NCBI GenBank assembly: GCA_015055745.1
Contig: SVHS01000002.1
Location: 1 to 64,000 of the forward strand
Direction: 5' to 3'
DNA: 64,000 nucleotides
Source of the DNA: Clostridiales bacterium
GTDB taxonomy: Bacteria; Bacillota; Clostridia; Christensenellales; UBA1242
Shown: piece after piece, positions 36,301-45,203 of the stretch
How positions within the stretch are numbered: position 1 is the first letter of the stretch
How the letters are laid out: every line of letters begins with the position of its first letter
Position numbers and translations under genes: made by a program
Notes under the pieces: generated by a model
Database searches by the model: none
What the model was told of the DNA's origin: nothing
Seen by the model: only the letters and a program-made list of their open reading frames with translations

Positions 36301-39300
36301 ATAGTTTGGTATAGCTTCCACACGCTCTACTGGCACAAATTCATATTTTGTCAAATCTGCGTCTGGATTATTTTTCAATACAATACTTTGTGCTTCTTCT
36401 AGTGTATTGTAATAAAGATACACTACCACCATCTTTGCTTCGTCTTGATTAGTAGGATTGATTGGACTGATAGTCAATCGATATACCGGATAATCTATAG
36501 CGCTACCGTCTCGAGTAGGACTCTGATCTAAAAATTTCACTTTACCATCATATGATGTAAGTTCATTTTCACCGTATCTTACAAATGTCTTCATCGCAGC
36601 ACTGTCAGATGTCAAGAAGCCTATGTTTTTGCTTTGAGTATTTGTATAGCTATCTCCACCAAGTAAATGAATGCTTACTGCAAATGATCCACCATCTGAA
36701 AGTTTCAAATACTGATAATCACTAGCACTTGTATATACATAATCTCCGTTTACAAAATTTTCAGTCAAAGGATAATAGTATATATAATCATAATCTCTTA
36801 GATTTATCTTATTTTCTTTGTATACATTAAACAATATATAATTTGAATCATCTATAGGATACTGCACACTTGCACATAAGTCATTTGTATTTTCATGAAC
36901 GGTGCTCACAAACACGTTTTTGTCTTTATTATCAATAAATTCATCATAATCCAAAGCATATATAGTCACTACACCTGAGCCGTGAGTAATGATAATCTTG
37001 TATATACTAGCATTTTGCCAGAAAGTAGATTCTTCACCGCCAAAATTGTAATTTATAGCACTAGACGCATACTCTTCATTTGTAGCAAAAGTGATAACGC
37101 CTAGATTTACGTCCAATGTATCATTGTCCATCATATTTGGTTTCAATTTTGTGACTGACAAGCCACTCAAATCTTCTACCATTATAGAGCTGATAAAACC
37201 TTTAGTAAGGCTCGTATTACCATGCAATCTTACATCGATTGTATAGCTTCTGCCGTCGATAAGTTTGATAGCATCACCACTAATATTGATAACAAATGTT
37301 TCTTGTGTAGCAATCTTACTTAGGTCTTCAGTAGTCAATTTATCTATACTACTACCAGTCAATCCACTTATTAAGGTGTCACAATTATCTGAATTGTCAT
37401 AATACATCGTCTTTACTTCTCCAGATTCCACATCTGTGAATACCAATTCTGCCTTGGAGAAATATTTAGTAGCAGTAAGTACTATCGTACCGTCTTTTAT
37501 TTCAATAGCACTAGCTTTAGGTAAGCGATACACATATATAGGAGCACCAATTGCACTATTTAGAGTATCATTTCTATTACTGATAGCTTGTACCGTAGCA
37601 GACATCACGCCTGTAGAATCCTTAAATGCAATATTTGAAAAGTCATAATAAGTGTTTCCATCAGACATATCTGATAGCAATACATTTACACCGTCATATA
37701 CGACTACTTTATAATCAGTAGCCCCAGTCATCTCGTCCCAAACAAGCATACCTTCACTGACTGACACTGTAGGAGTCTTCATTATCTCAAATCTACAAGT
37801 ATCCAATGAATAGTATGAACTACATAGATTGTATCCACTCACACCAGCGAGAGGCATAGTCTTTACCTTTATCTCATACACACCAGCACCAAACGCTACA
37901 CCATCATAACTATATGGGAAGATGACTTTTGTATCGTTGATAATATCATCATAAGACTCATAAGTATCTGTAGTAGAATCATAGTATTGCAATTTATCAT
38001 CTCTAGATGATATCACTACCGTCTTGTCGTCTTGAGTGTAAGATATTTGGAATACATAGCCAAGAGACAATGCATTGCCAGATATCACATTTTTGCTATT
38101 TTCTGTCCAAGATATTAGCTCCACTGCCGTATTGTCATCTGTAGTCTTTTCTATCTTGTATGGAGCCAACAAACCATATGCAGTGGTAGCAGTGGCATTA
38201 CTGCTGAGATAATAGATATCCACACCAGTAGACGAGTCTGTATACTCTATCACTATCCTCATACTCACATCTTCAGAACGCAGAGTATCAGAGCCATAAG
38301 ACAACGCCACATAAGACTCGATATTTAGCACATTGTCAGTGATTTCCACACCAGGATTTGTATTATTATTCAAATCAATGATTACATTTTCTTTCCATGG
38401 ATTTACGATTTCAAGACTGACATCTACACCCTCTATACCTAACAAATCTAGCACATTAGTAGGCAACGTCACTACAAACTCACCACCCACTACTGCGATT
38501 GTAGGCTGAGCCAATTTATTGATCACTATAGGCTCACTGTAGCTTGAGTTTGTATATCCTTCTTTTTTCGAGATTGTCTTAATATACAGTTCATACTGTC
38601 CTACTAGAGCACTGATATTATATCTATTGCTGGTGATGAGACCACTTTCTTTCTTCATAGTCACACCAGTCTTGCTGTATAGCTCATAGCCTACAGCATT
38701 TTCATCACTATCAAAATGTATGATATTGTCAGAAACATAGATATTTCTAGTAGCAGATAATTTGATAAAACTTAATTCATTAGAATAATCAGAATCAAAC
38801 ACATATTCATTTGAATCATCATTTATAGGCTCTTCGACTTTGATATAAGCTGAAACATAAAGCGTATCCTCTAGAGTACTATTGTCCAATCTATATGATA
38901 TCACACCTTCTATAGCATCATCGTCGTCAAATCTAATTTTCTCTTTGTTTGTCTTACCCGCATTATAAATTTCCAACACGTATTCTTTATCAAAATCTGT
39001 CTTGACAGCGTCGAAAGTAATCATTACAGAGTTTTCATCATTACCATCTTCGTTGTCATTGTATTTATAGTGATTCAACACCAATGGTTGTGGCTTATCA
39101 ATGATCACATTATCACTTTTTACGCTCACAAGATTATCCACAGTATTATCCACATTTTGTGTAATGACAGCCACTCTTACAGCGTTTCCGCCTGCAAGTA
39201 AACTTGGTGAAATATTTTCATATATATAGTCTACATCTACATAAATGTATCCTTCTGCTGTCACATCTGTCTCAGGCACAGCAAGTACTTGCTCATCGTC

Positions 39301-42138
39301 TAATAATAATGAATAATTTAAATAAGTATAAGTAGGTAATACATTATTAAATCTTATGTTTTGTCCATCGCGAGATATAGTAGTCTTGATGAGTAAAGCT
39401 ATATCTTTGGTGTCAGAATATTCACTGTTTATCTTGGTATCTTCTCCAGTAGAAGGCTCTACAAATCGCACCTTGACACTAAAGTTTGCTCCCATATCAG
39501 CCAATATTAAGTCATGCTTATCGTCCATGATCTTTATAGTGTATTTACTTTTCTGATTATCACTATCATATGAGTAGACATATTCTAACTCTTCATCATT
39601 CAACACCAATTTATTTCCATTAGTAGTGAAAGTCTTTACCACACCACCAAATATAAACTTTGCTTCAAGCGCGTATTCCTCAGCATGCTCAGTCTCGATA
39701 ATCAAGTCGTTATTTGCATTTACATAGATATCTGCGATATTACTGATTTTTTCTAGGCTAAGCTCATATGTAAATGAATCTAGGTAATATTGTCCATTTT
39801 CACCACTCTTTGCAATACTTGTCAATGTAAAGTTGTTTTTATCCAAAGTCAAATCAAATGGTGAAGCAAAGTCATACGATACAGACTCACCATTATGAGT
39901 AAATATCTGCTTTTCAGCATGAGAGTCTTCATCAGTCATGGTGATTATGTTTGTCACATTATTGTATCGCAATGTAGGAGTAGACAATCTAGTAATAGTA
40001 GCCACATCAGACATCTTTGAGTCTATGACATTTCCTTTATTACCTATCGCTTGCACTTTAAATGTAGTACTAGCATTTTCATCTAAAGTAAAACCGTATT
40101 CTCCATCGACAGATGTCGTCAAATATTCGCCATCTTGATAAATGTCATACTGACTGACTTTTTCCACCATAAATTTGATTTTTGCCACACTCGTATCTTC
40201 TACAGTCACGAAAGGTTTAGCCAACACAGTAAATGGTATAGTAGCACTAGACACAGCAGAGCCATTCCTCCTATAAGAGAAAGTCTTGCTACCGTCACCT
40301 AGCACCTTTACTGACACATTGTAGCTACCACCATCTAGAGCATTCTCTCCAGTGATAGCATAAGAAGTATCTTGTATTTCTTTTTCATTCTGAAGATTTC
40401 CTCTGCCGATAATCAATCTAATATCCGCATCGGCATTTATGTCACTCTTATTTACACTGATAGTATTGTTTGCGATATTTATCTCACTGATTGCCTCCAG
40501 CTGTGTAAATGTATACATAAATGGATCACTGTCGATATTGTCTTCATCTCCCAAACGAACAACCTTTACTGTATGCACTCCTGCGCTAAAGTTTTTATCT
40601 GACATACCGATAGAGGGGTCTGTACTTGTGATTGTTTCTTCATATTTTTCACTATCATTGATATCAAAAGTCACATATACGTTATCCTCTCCGATATCAG
40701 AGATATTTAGAGTATAGTCTTCTATAGATGGTGTAGCTTGAGCCTTTTTTGTAAATATCTTTTCACTAGCCAATGAAGATATATAATACACATCTCCAAC
40801 CTTTTCATCTCTAGCCATAGCTCGGATAGTAAATCTATAACCTCCTGCTGGACGATTTGCGAGTGAATACTTTACATCTCCAATCGCAGTATCATCAGAA
40901 TCCACACCTGACAAAGCTACTCTATATGCAGAAGCGTTTACTATCTCACCCCAGACCAAGTCACTACCATCACAAATCACCGTAGGGGCAGAGAGCCTTG
41001 TAACATTTACACTAGATATTTTGCTAGTCTTGGCTACATTTTTAGTTTCCACACCCAATACAGGCAATACTTTTACAGTAGAGACACCTTCACTCGTGAT
41101 TTCGCCGACATCTTTTAGGTCAAAATAATTTTCTGTCACATGATTTATCTTATCATCACCTACAAAAATATCATATCCAGAAGCATTCACTACGTTTTGC
41201 CAAGATAGATTAGTACCCTTCAATATCAAATCTGGCGTATCCAACACACTGATAGGAAACACATAAATAGCAGAATCACAATACTTTCCACCTCCGAAAG
41301 CGTCCTTAGTCTCTTCGCTTACCACCGCCTTTATTCTGATCTCCGCACTACTTCCAGCATAAGAGTCTGGCAAATCCTTTAGACTCAATGTAGTCTCTGC
41401 TGTATTTTCTGCTATGAGCATATCACCCAAGTATACATTGTATCGAGCATATGCAGAAGTTTGATTAAAACTTAGTACCCCGCCTACCACACTTGCCTGT
41501 ATGACAGCACTGCTCTGATACATACGGAACGTAGTAGAATAATCTGACGTAATATAGGCATACACATAAGATGGCACATTGGCTCTAACCTGCACATTTA
41601 ATAATGTATCATACCCCTTTGAGCCATATTCTTTAAGTGAGTATGTATTGCTATTGCCAAGATTTATCTCATCATTATTGATTTTTAGAGTATATCCAGA
41701 GGCATTCGCCACAGGGTCAAAGGTAAGCATTTGAGCCTGTTCGTTGTAAGTCAAATTTTTAGGAGCTTTCAATTTCTCGCTAGTCTTTTTTACCACAACA
41801 GTCATGATATCTTCTTTGTCAGGATTATCATCTGATATAACCCTGATAGTAGTATTTCCTTCTTTTATCGCTTCAAGCTTATTCCCGTTGACTTTTATGA
41901 TATTTTCGTTTCCACTCATGAGAGTATATCGATTGTTTGTAGCGTAGCTAGGCTGTACCACCACAAAATCATTCATCTCAAGCACCTGATTTTCCAACAA
42001 AACTATCTGAGTCTGTCCTTCACTGAGCTTGAAGTAAATATCATCTACAGAGACTTTACTTTCGCAACCAAAAATGAAAAATGCAAACAGCATCAACACT
42101 GTCATTAAAAATATTTTCTTATGTTTTGATTGTGACAT
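33391..42138 (-). CDS. Giant (2915-aa) Fn3-like/GLUG lipoprotein, first gene of the sipW operon
   Basis: The start chosen is the ATG at 42138, because it has the SD AAGGGG and begins a clear lipoprotein signal (HKKIFLMTVLMLFAFFIFGC; Cys about 25). Residues 27-115 look like a BIG2-type Ig domain ending GNTTIRVISDDNPDKED. Some twenty Fn3-like modules follow; each begins with a short 'L-x-x-P/A-x-[LI]' strand and carries a W- or F-containing centre such as LSWQNVVNASGYDIFV or LTWDNIDGTVRYEVKL. From about residue 2525 to the end there is a GLUG block (LLTNNIDLSGV, then YIAGLVGTTS and LGGAIAK). The product should be a long extracellular rod tethered by lipid. It lies only 10 bases before sipW, so it belongs to the same transcript. 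Adhesion or matrix scaffold is inferred. Confidence 0.83.
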   Translation of the reverse strand: MSQSKHKKIFLMTVLMLFAFFIFGCESKVSVDDIYFKLSEGQTQIVLLENQVLEMNDFVVVQPSYATNNRYTLMSGNENIIKVNGNKLEAIKEGNTTIRVISDDNPDKEDIMTVVVKKTSEKLKAPKNLTYNEQAQMLTFDPVANASGYTLKINNDEINLGNSNTYSLKEYGSKGYDTLLNVQVRANVPSYVYAYITSDYSTTFRMYQSSAVIQASVVGGVLSFNQTSAYARYNVYLGDMLIAENTAETTLSLKDLPDSYAGSSAEIRIKAVVSEETKDAFGGGKYCDSAIYVFPISVLDTPDLILKGTNLSWQNVVNASGYDIFVGDDKINHVTENYFDLKDVGEITSEGVSTVKVLPVLGVETKNVAKTSKISSVNVTRLSAPTVICDGSDLVWGEIVNASAYRVALSGVDSDDTAIGDVKYSLANRPAGGYRFTIRAMARDEKVGDVYYISSLASEKIFTKKAQATPSIEDYTLNISDIGEDNVYVTFDINDSEKYEETITSTDPSIGMSDKNFSAGVHTVKVVRLGDEDNIDSDPFMYTFTQLEAISEINIANNTISVNKSDINADADIRLIIGRGNLQNEKEIQDTSYAITGENALDGGSYNVSVKVLGDGSKTFSYRRNGSAVSSATIPFTVLAKPFVTVEDTSVAKIKFMVEKVSQYDIYQDGEYLTTSVDGEYGFTLDENASTTFKVQAIGNKGNVIDSKMSDVATITRLSTPTLRYNNVTNIITMTDEDSHAEKQIFTHNGESVSYDFASPFDLTLDKNNFTLTSIAKSGENGQYYLDSFTYELSLEKISNIADIYVNANNDLIIETEHAEEYALEAKFIFGGVVKTFTTNGNKLVLNDEELEYVYSYDSDNQKSKYTIKIMDDKHDLILADMGANFSVKVRFVEPSTGEDTKINSEYSDTKDIALLIKTTISRDGQNIRFNNVLPTYTYLNYSLLLDDEQVLAVPETDVTAEGYIYVDVDYIYENISPSLLAGGNAVRVAVITQNVDNTVDNLVSVKSDNVIIDKPQPLVLNHYKYNDNEDGNDENSVMITFDAVKTDFDKEYVLEIYNAGKTNKEKIRFDDDDAIEGVISYRLDNSTLEDTLYVSAYIKVEEPINDDSNEYVFDSDYSNELSFIKLSATRNIYVSDNIIHFDSDENAVGYELYSKTGVTMKKESGLITSNRYNISALVGQYELYIKTISKKEGYTNSSYSEPIVINKLAQPTIAVVGGEFVVTLPTNVLDLLGIEGVDVSLEIVNPWKENVIIDLNNNTNPGVEITDNVLNIESYVALSYGSDTLRSEDVSMRIVIEYTDSSTGVDIYYLSSNATATTAYGLLAPYKIEKTTDDNTAVELISWTENSKNVISGNALSLGYVFQISYTQDDKTVVISSRDDKLQYYDSTTDTYESYDDIINDTKVIFPYSYDGVAFGAGVYEIKVKTMPLAGVSGYNLCSSYYSLDTCRFEIMKTPTVSVSEGMLVWDEMTGATDYKVVVYDGVNVLLSDMSDGNTYYDFSNIAFKDSTGVMSATVQAISNRNDTLNSAIGAPIYVYRLPKASAIEIKDGTIVLTATKYFSKAELVFTDVESGEVKTMYYDNSDNCDTLISGLTGSSIDKLTTEDLSKIATQETFVINISGDAIKLIDGRSYTIDVRLHGNTSLTKGFISSIMVEDLSGLSVTKLKPNMMDNDTLDVNLGVITFATNEEYASSAINYNFGGEESTFWQNASIYKIIITHGSGVVTIYALDYDEFIDNKDKNVFVSTVHENTNDLCASVQYPIDDSNYILFNVYKENKINLRDYDYIYYYPLTENFVNGDYVYTSASDYQYLKLSDGGSFAVSIHLLGGDSYTNTQSKNIGFLTSDSAAMKTFVRYGENELTSYDGKVKFLDQSPTRDGSAIDYPVYRLTISPINPTNQDEAKMVVVYLYYNTLEEAQSIVLKNNPDADLTKYEFVPVERVEAIPNYIIFDMSEYVVAGAYKVNVRALAGFGAGETDDKHYLLNAKEPTKDYTYQKLTDTEFVANNGVLEFAQSYIVQDGKNIYYEQYEITLIDLSDNEEFVYTIARNDAGVSINDTTHVLTYDLSVGLPEIVNGADYAIKVRALSDDNYVLNGTYAVTGDTDVTLSFVKSSGVEYLEVSGGILKWKVIDLDNYKGVKIRLTYTDNGVKYIYIPVENVNRVDENGEYQYHYYRFTDEQYVVDSSSTNAYIKSGIEYSISLVTVGTTDITNILNSNYHLDADGKELKTYRLATTSTIKTTESVLTWDNIDGTVRYEVKLFGGKNYTFNVAEPSIDLTGLVDSGEYHINVKAYGDSYIDGMCSSTIAGFTKLDPVTNIRIDNGYVLWNAGEYAADGYEVRFVYTNTKGESVDETRPIVTDCEILAPTDIDGLFTVYIRAVGLGEGKLINSDVETYVSSTVAPSPVGTISYDEENARFVWSATSDFLKDDTMIVQYSFTKYISSSDDEVLDGSYSKLDTSSKTVTFEISMKMNGYYDSSLDVYYYPINIMGTYSDFSVQVSRPGTVMSAVVEYTDVVDLHLFSYGEGTSEEPYRIANPTHLLNINYFTGANYLLTNNIDLSGVTETELYDRLAKYGALLAGEFTGIINGKIDDKGNRYAIYGLDYTLSGVTDFALFGDLNGAKIQNLIFGNENNQMNLSNMFAKDDTNVINLSLIATGANNSIIENIMVRDFVITLGEAADNTISSGLTGDMYIAGLVGTTSNTDIINANVTFSVVIDIDFTKDLYLGGAIAKASETDVIDSTIIFTPTLSRDKTVAYLGGIMGYYYDDDGSDRSTGISGTTATLTVSNIKVLNMGGLVGYARYIMITNSVSKGTITYANISHSNVMRIGGLVGDARSCIITDTTAEIAINITKVSNIDDKYIGALTGTVSMVNGYSSEMTYYYTDTDINDKSTITNSLVTLGVAGQVGTGVTITHVKI

Positions 42139-42172
42139 ATTTACCCCTTTTATGTCATTTCTTGTCTTTTTT

Positions 42173-42201
42173 ATTTTAACACATAAATAACATTTTATCA
42201 A
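42173..42201 (-). promoter_or_regulatory. Promoter of the giant-lipoprotein/sipW operon
   Basis: On the minus strand TTGATA (42201-42196) and TAAAAT (42178-42173) are 17 bases apart, about 35 bases before the start codon. The interval 42139-42464 (326 bases) otherwise contains only AT-rich DNA and the divergent cysS promoter. Confidence 0.75.
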
Positions 42202-42414
42202 ATATTTATCACAATTTTTTTAAATTTATATATAAATATATTATAACGGATTTCAAAAGCGAAAATTTGTCCAAATAAATTATATTGCTAGTATATTTTG
42301 ATGAATTTTATAAAAATTTTAAAAAATAATAAAAAAATAAACATTTTTACATATTTTTTTTGATTTTTTAGCAAATTTTTAAATTTTTTACGAAATTTTT
42401 TAGAAATAATTTTA

Positions 42415-42443
42415 TTGACAATCTATATCGTTTGTAGTATAAT
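42415..42443 (+). promoter_or_regulatory. Consensus sigma-A promoter of cysS
   Basis: Perfect TTGACA and perfect TATAAT with a 17-base spacer, 21 bases before the ATG. I see no T-box leader; the 5' UTR would be only about 15 bases. Confidence 0.9.
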
Positions 42444-42464
42444 ACAAACGTAAAAGGATTATAT

Positions 42465-43850
42465 ATGGAATTACAAGTTTACAATTCACTCACTAGGAAA
42501 AAAGAAATCATCACTCCAGACGATGGTGTGGTGAATCTTTATTTCTGTGGACCGACTGTATATTGGTTTCAGCACATCGGTAATCTAAGAGCATTTTTTG
42601 TGATGGACAGTATGCGTCGTGCAGTGAAATATTTGGGATACAAAATCAATCACGCCATGAACATCACAGACGTTGGTCACATGACTAGTGACGCCGACGA
42701 AGGCGAAGACAAGATGGAGCTAGCATCAAAGCGTGAGCAAAAGACTCCGCAAGAAATAGCCGACTACTATTGGTCACTATGCCATAAAGATATGCAAGAC
42801 CTAAACATAGAAGAGCCTGAGCATATCTGCCCAGCCACTAGCGTCATACCAGAGATTATAAAATTTGTCCAAGATATTTTAGATAACGGCTACGGCTACA
42901 TCACAAAAAACGGTGTCTACTATGATACTAGCAAATATTCCCACTACGGCGAATTGGGCGGAATGAATCAAGACGACAAGCTTTTCGGTGCCCGCATCGA
43001 AGTAGATGATGAAAAGAAAAACCCAGCAGATTTTGTGCTATGGGTTATCGCAAAAGACAACCATATCCAAAAATGGGATAGTCCTTGGGGAGTAGGATAC
43101 CCAGGCTGGCACATAGAATGTAGCGCTATTGGCAACAAGTTTTTAGGAGAACATATACATTTACACGGAGGCGGCATCGAGCATAGGACTGTCCACCACG
43201 AAAACGAGATAGCACAAAACTTTGCAAAATGCGGTCACGAGGTGGTAGATTGTTGGTTCCACCTAGAGCACTTGATGTTTGACGGCGGAAAGATGAGCAA
43301 GTCAAAAGGCGGAATCTACACCTTATCAGCACTAAAAGACTCAGGATATTCTCCTATGGATTTGAGATTATTTTATCTCTCAGCTCACTACACAAAGCCT
43401 CAAAACTTCACTTTTGAAGCACTCAATAATGCCAAAGAAAGCTACAATAATCTCAAAAAATTAATATTAAAACACAAAAAAGGTACAAATTTGATAGAAA
43501 AATCAATTATTTCTGACTATAAAAATAAATTTTCTCAATATGTAGCCGATGATATAAATTCACCTCTAGCACTATCTGTACTATGGGACGCACTCAAAAA
43601 CAATAGCGAAAGTAAAGACATCTATGAACTAGTTCTTGACTTTGATAGATTCCTAGGATTAAGATTAGACGAAATCAAAGAAGAAAAAACGGATATCCCT
43701 CAAGACATTATCGATATCGCTGAGGAGAGAAAATCCGCAAGAATCAATAAAGATTATAAAACCAGTGATATTCTTCGCGATAAGATAGCATCACTAGGCT
43801 TCAGCATATTAGACAAAGCTGGAAACGAATACGAAATCATCAAAAAATAA
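42465..43850 (+). CDS. cysS: Cysteinyl-tRNA synthetase
   Basis: The 461-residue class I synthetase charges tRNA-Cys. It has the HIGH-type motif HIGN (37-40) after CGPTVYW, and KMSKS at 276-280. The zinc ligands known for CysRS are present: Cys28, Cys219 (IECSA), His244 and Glu248 (HHENE). The segment before HHENE reads GGGIEHRTV instead of the common GGGSDLIFP, which indicates a divergent subfamily. The C-terminal DALR-like helical region and the final short tail (KIASLGFSILDKAGNEYE) are intact. The SD is AAAAGGA and the promoter is near consensus. It is transcribed alone and ends at a terminator. Confidence 0.95.
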   Translation: MELQVYNSLTRKKEIITPDDGVVNLYFCGPTVYWFQHIGNLRAFFVMDSMRRAVKYLGYKINHAMNITDVGHMTSDADEGEDKMELASKREQKTPQEIADYYWSLCHKDMQDLNIEEPEHICPATSVIPEIIKFVQDILDNGYGYITKNGVYYDTSKYSHYGELGGMNQDDKLFGARIEVDDEKKNPADFVLWVIAKDNHIQKWDSPWGVGYPGWHIECSAIGNKFLGEHIHLHGGGIEHRTVHHENEIAQNFAKCGHEVVDCWFHLEHLMFDGGKMSKSKGGIYTLSALKDSGYSPMDLRLFYLSAHYTKPQNFTFEALNNAKESYNNLKKLILKHKKGTNLIEKSIISDYKNKFSQYVADDINSPLALSVLWDALKNNSESKDIYELVLDFDRFLGLRLDEIKEEKTDIPQDIIDIAEERKSARINKDYKTSDILRDKIASLGFSILDKAGNEYEIIKK

Positions 43851-43855
43851 TTTAC

Positions 43856-43883
43856 AAAAGCGGACTAAGGTTCGCTTTTTATT
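43856..43883 (+). terminator. Terminator of cysS
   Basis: AAAAGCG and CGCTTTT form a stem with a ten-base loop, followed by a T-rich tail, six bases after the stop codon. Confidence 0.75.
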
Positions 43884-43919
43884 TTGCATAATCTCAAAAC
43901 CAATCTCATATATTCATAT

Positions 43920-44384
43920 ATGGAATACAACGACTTCCCGATATTGAATAATGAAGAATACCGTATTATAAACGAACAGTACTCTATCTCTCAGACGCAA
44001 GATAGAAAATCTCTTTTATATAAAATAACACACCTGCTACGAGATTGCAAAAACATGTGTAGCACACTCGATAGAAAATTAAATCAAAAGATAGTCACAG
44101 CCATATCTACCGCAAAAAAAGAGATCGACAAAATATCAGACAATCTCTCTTCTTATTTTCCTCAAAAGACGGAAAATCAATCTACTATCACAAGCTTTAA
44201 TTTATTTACTTTCCTAAGCAAAGTCAACAGTCTCTCTTCTCTCTTCCACATTTGGGAAAATAGCGACTCAAAAGATTATTATAAAACAATGGCTAGCAAA
44301 AGCTTAAAAGATTTATTAAAAATCTCACAAAACATACTGTCTGCATTAGAAAACAGTACAGTTTATTTATTTAAATATTTGTAA
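43920..44384 (+). CDS. Small helical protein of unknown function
   Basis: The 154-residue product starts at the ATG at 43920 (MEYNDFPILNN). A longer frame begins with TTG at 43884, but that codon lies at the T tail of the cysS terminator. Neither start has a good SD. The protein is predicted mostly helical, rich in Ser, Asn and Lys, without a signal peptide or TM segment. Cys52 and Cys57 are close together in residues 40-60 (LLRDCKNMCST). I recognise no family. No promoter is clear, so it may depend on read-through from cysS. Base use matches its neighbours. Confidence 0.5.
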   Translation: MEYNDFPILNNEEYRIINEQYSISQTQDRKSLLYKITHLLRDCKNMCSTLDRKLNQKIVTAISTAKKEIDKISDNLSSYFPQKTENQSTITSFNLFTFLSKVNSLSSLFHIWENSDSKDYYKTMASKSLKDLLKISQNILSALENSTVYLFKYL

Positions 44385-44455
44385 AAAATATAAAAATTAT
44401 CGTAAAATAAGATTTTTTATGCATTTTTATATATTTTTTGATGTTTTTTATTTAA

Positions 44456-45130
44456 TTATTTCAATTTTATAAAAATAAAATTAGTTTTTAATTTTTTTAT
44501 TTTTACACATTTTCGTACCAAATTTTTTAGCCATGATATCTTTTCATTATCAAATTTTGATATATCCAGTGCTACAGTTTTAAACCCATTTGCCTTGATA
44601 AAATCAAGCACTCCACTGATGCACGATTCTAAGTTTTGATCATCAGACAACACAATCTTACCTAGAAATCTAGACCATAAATTTTTGCTTTCTACAATAT
44701 AAGGATTAGTATAAGATATCACCATAGAGTCAGCGATAAATTTTTGATAAAATTGCTCATTGATCTGCAGTCCACCTTTTATTGTCAATAAGTTATCTAG
44801 ATTATCCCATTTTTCTACATATCCACCAAACAAATGCTCAGAAAATACTACCAACATGTCGCACTCAACAGCAAACAAATCCGCTTCAATCTCAGAGATA
44901 TGTTTTTTATACTTCAAATCATCTATTATTTTCAATCTTTCCCCTTGGAGTAATTCATCTTGAAGTGATAAAACATCTTCATCTATATTCCCTACTGGTC
45001 GAGATAGTAAAAAAGCATCTATCATCGCTCTTTTTTGAGACAATGACAAATCCTTCACTGGTATCTCCGCATCTTTTGATAGCATTTTATACAGCTCTTC
45101 TATCACAAAACTTTTTCTTTCATCAGTCAT
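44456..45130 (-). CDS. Degenerate Zn-macro-domain-like protein, probable pseudoenzyme
   Basis: The 224 residues follow the layout of the zinc-containing macro-domain ADP-ribosyl hydrolases. An N-terminal helical part ends RPVGNIDEDVLSLQDELL (44-61), matching the family's 'RP...I.DEFL.IQDE.L'. The macro core can be aligned from residue 78. At the usual G-D-I-T there is EADL, at the usual DAIVNAANS there is DMLVVFSEH, and at the Zn-binding loop LLGCF-x-P-x-H-x-CIDNAI there is LFGGYVEKWDNLDNLL. The Cys, His and Cys ligands and the catalytic Asn are therefore lost, while the fold spacing and GG-Q survive. A YxNPYIVESKNL to SDDQNLESC segment matches the second half. It is probably inactive or has a new role. 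No neighbour helps. The -10 box is six bases before the ATG. Confidence 0.6.
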   Translation of the reverse strand: MTDERKSFVIEELYKMLSKDAEIPVKDLSLSQKRAMIDAFLLSRPVGNIDEDVLSLQDELLQGERLKIIDDLKYKKHISEIEADLFAVECDMLVVFSEHLFGGYVEKWDNLDNLLTIKGGLQINEQFYQKFIADSMVISYTNPYIVESKNLWSRFLGKIVLSDDQNLESCISGVLDFIKANGFKTVALDISKFDNEKISWLKNLVRKCVKIKKLKTNFIFIKLK

Positions 45131-45136
45131 ACAAAC

Positions 45137-45164
45137 ATTATATTACATTTTTATAAATAGTCAA
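45137..45164 (-). promoter_or_regulatory. Promoter of the macro-like gene, possibly giving a leaderless mRNA
   Basis: TTGACT (45164-45159), a 16-base spacer and a perfect TATAAT (45142-45137) lie only six bases upstream of the ATG, and no SD exists between them. Transcription should start at or next to the start codon. Confidence 0.7.
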
Positions 45165-45203
45165 ATTTTTCACGCTTCGTCATCTTGCATCATATCTTAA
45201 ATT

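Noticed and set aside
42202-42414. Possible T-box leader upstream of cysS
   Set aside because: The consensus promoter lies 21 bases before the start, leaving no room for a leader, and no T-box sequence is visible in the AT-rich DNA upstream of it.
43884-43919. TTG start giving a longer form of the 154-aa protein
   Set aside because: The codon overlaps the T tail of the cysS terminator and has no SD; the ATG at 43920 is more plausible, though also without an SD.
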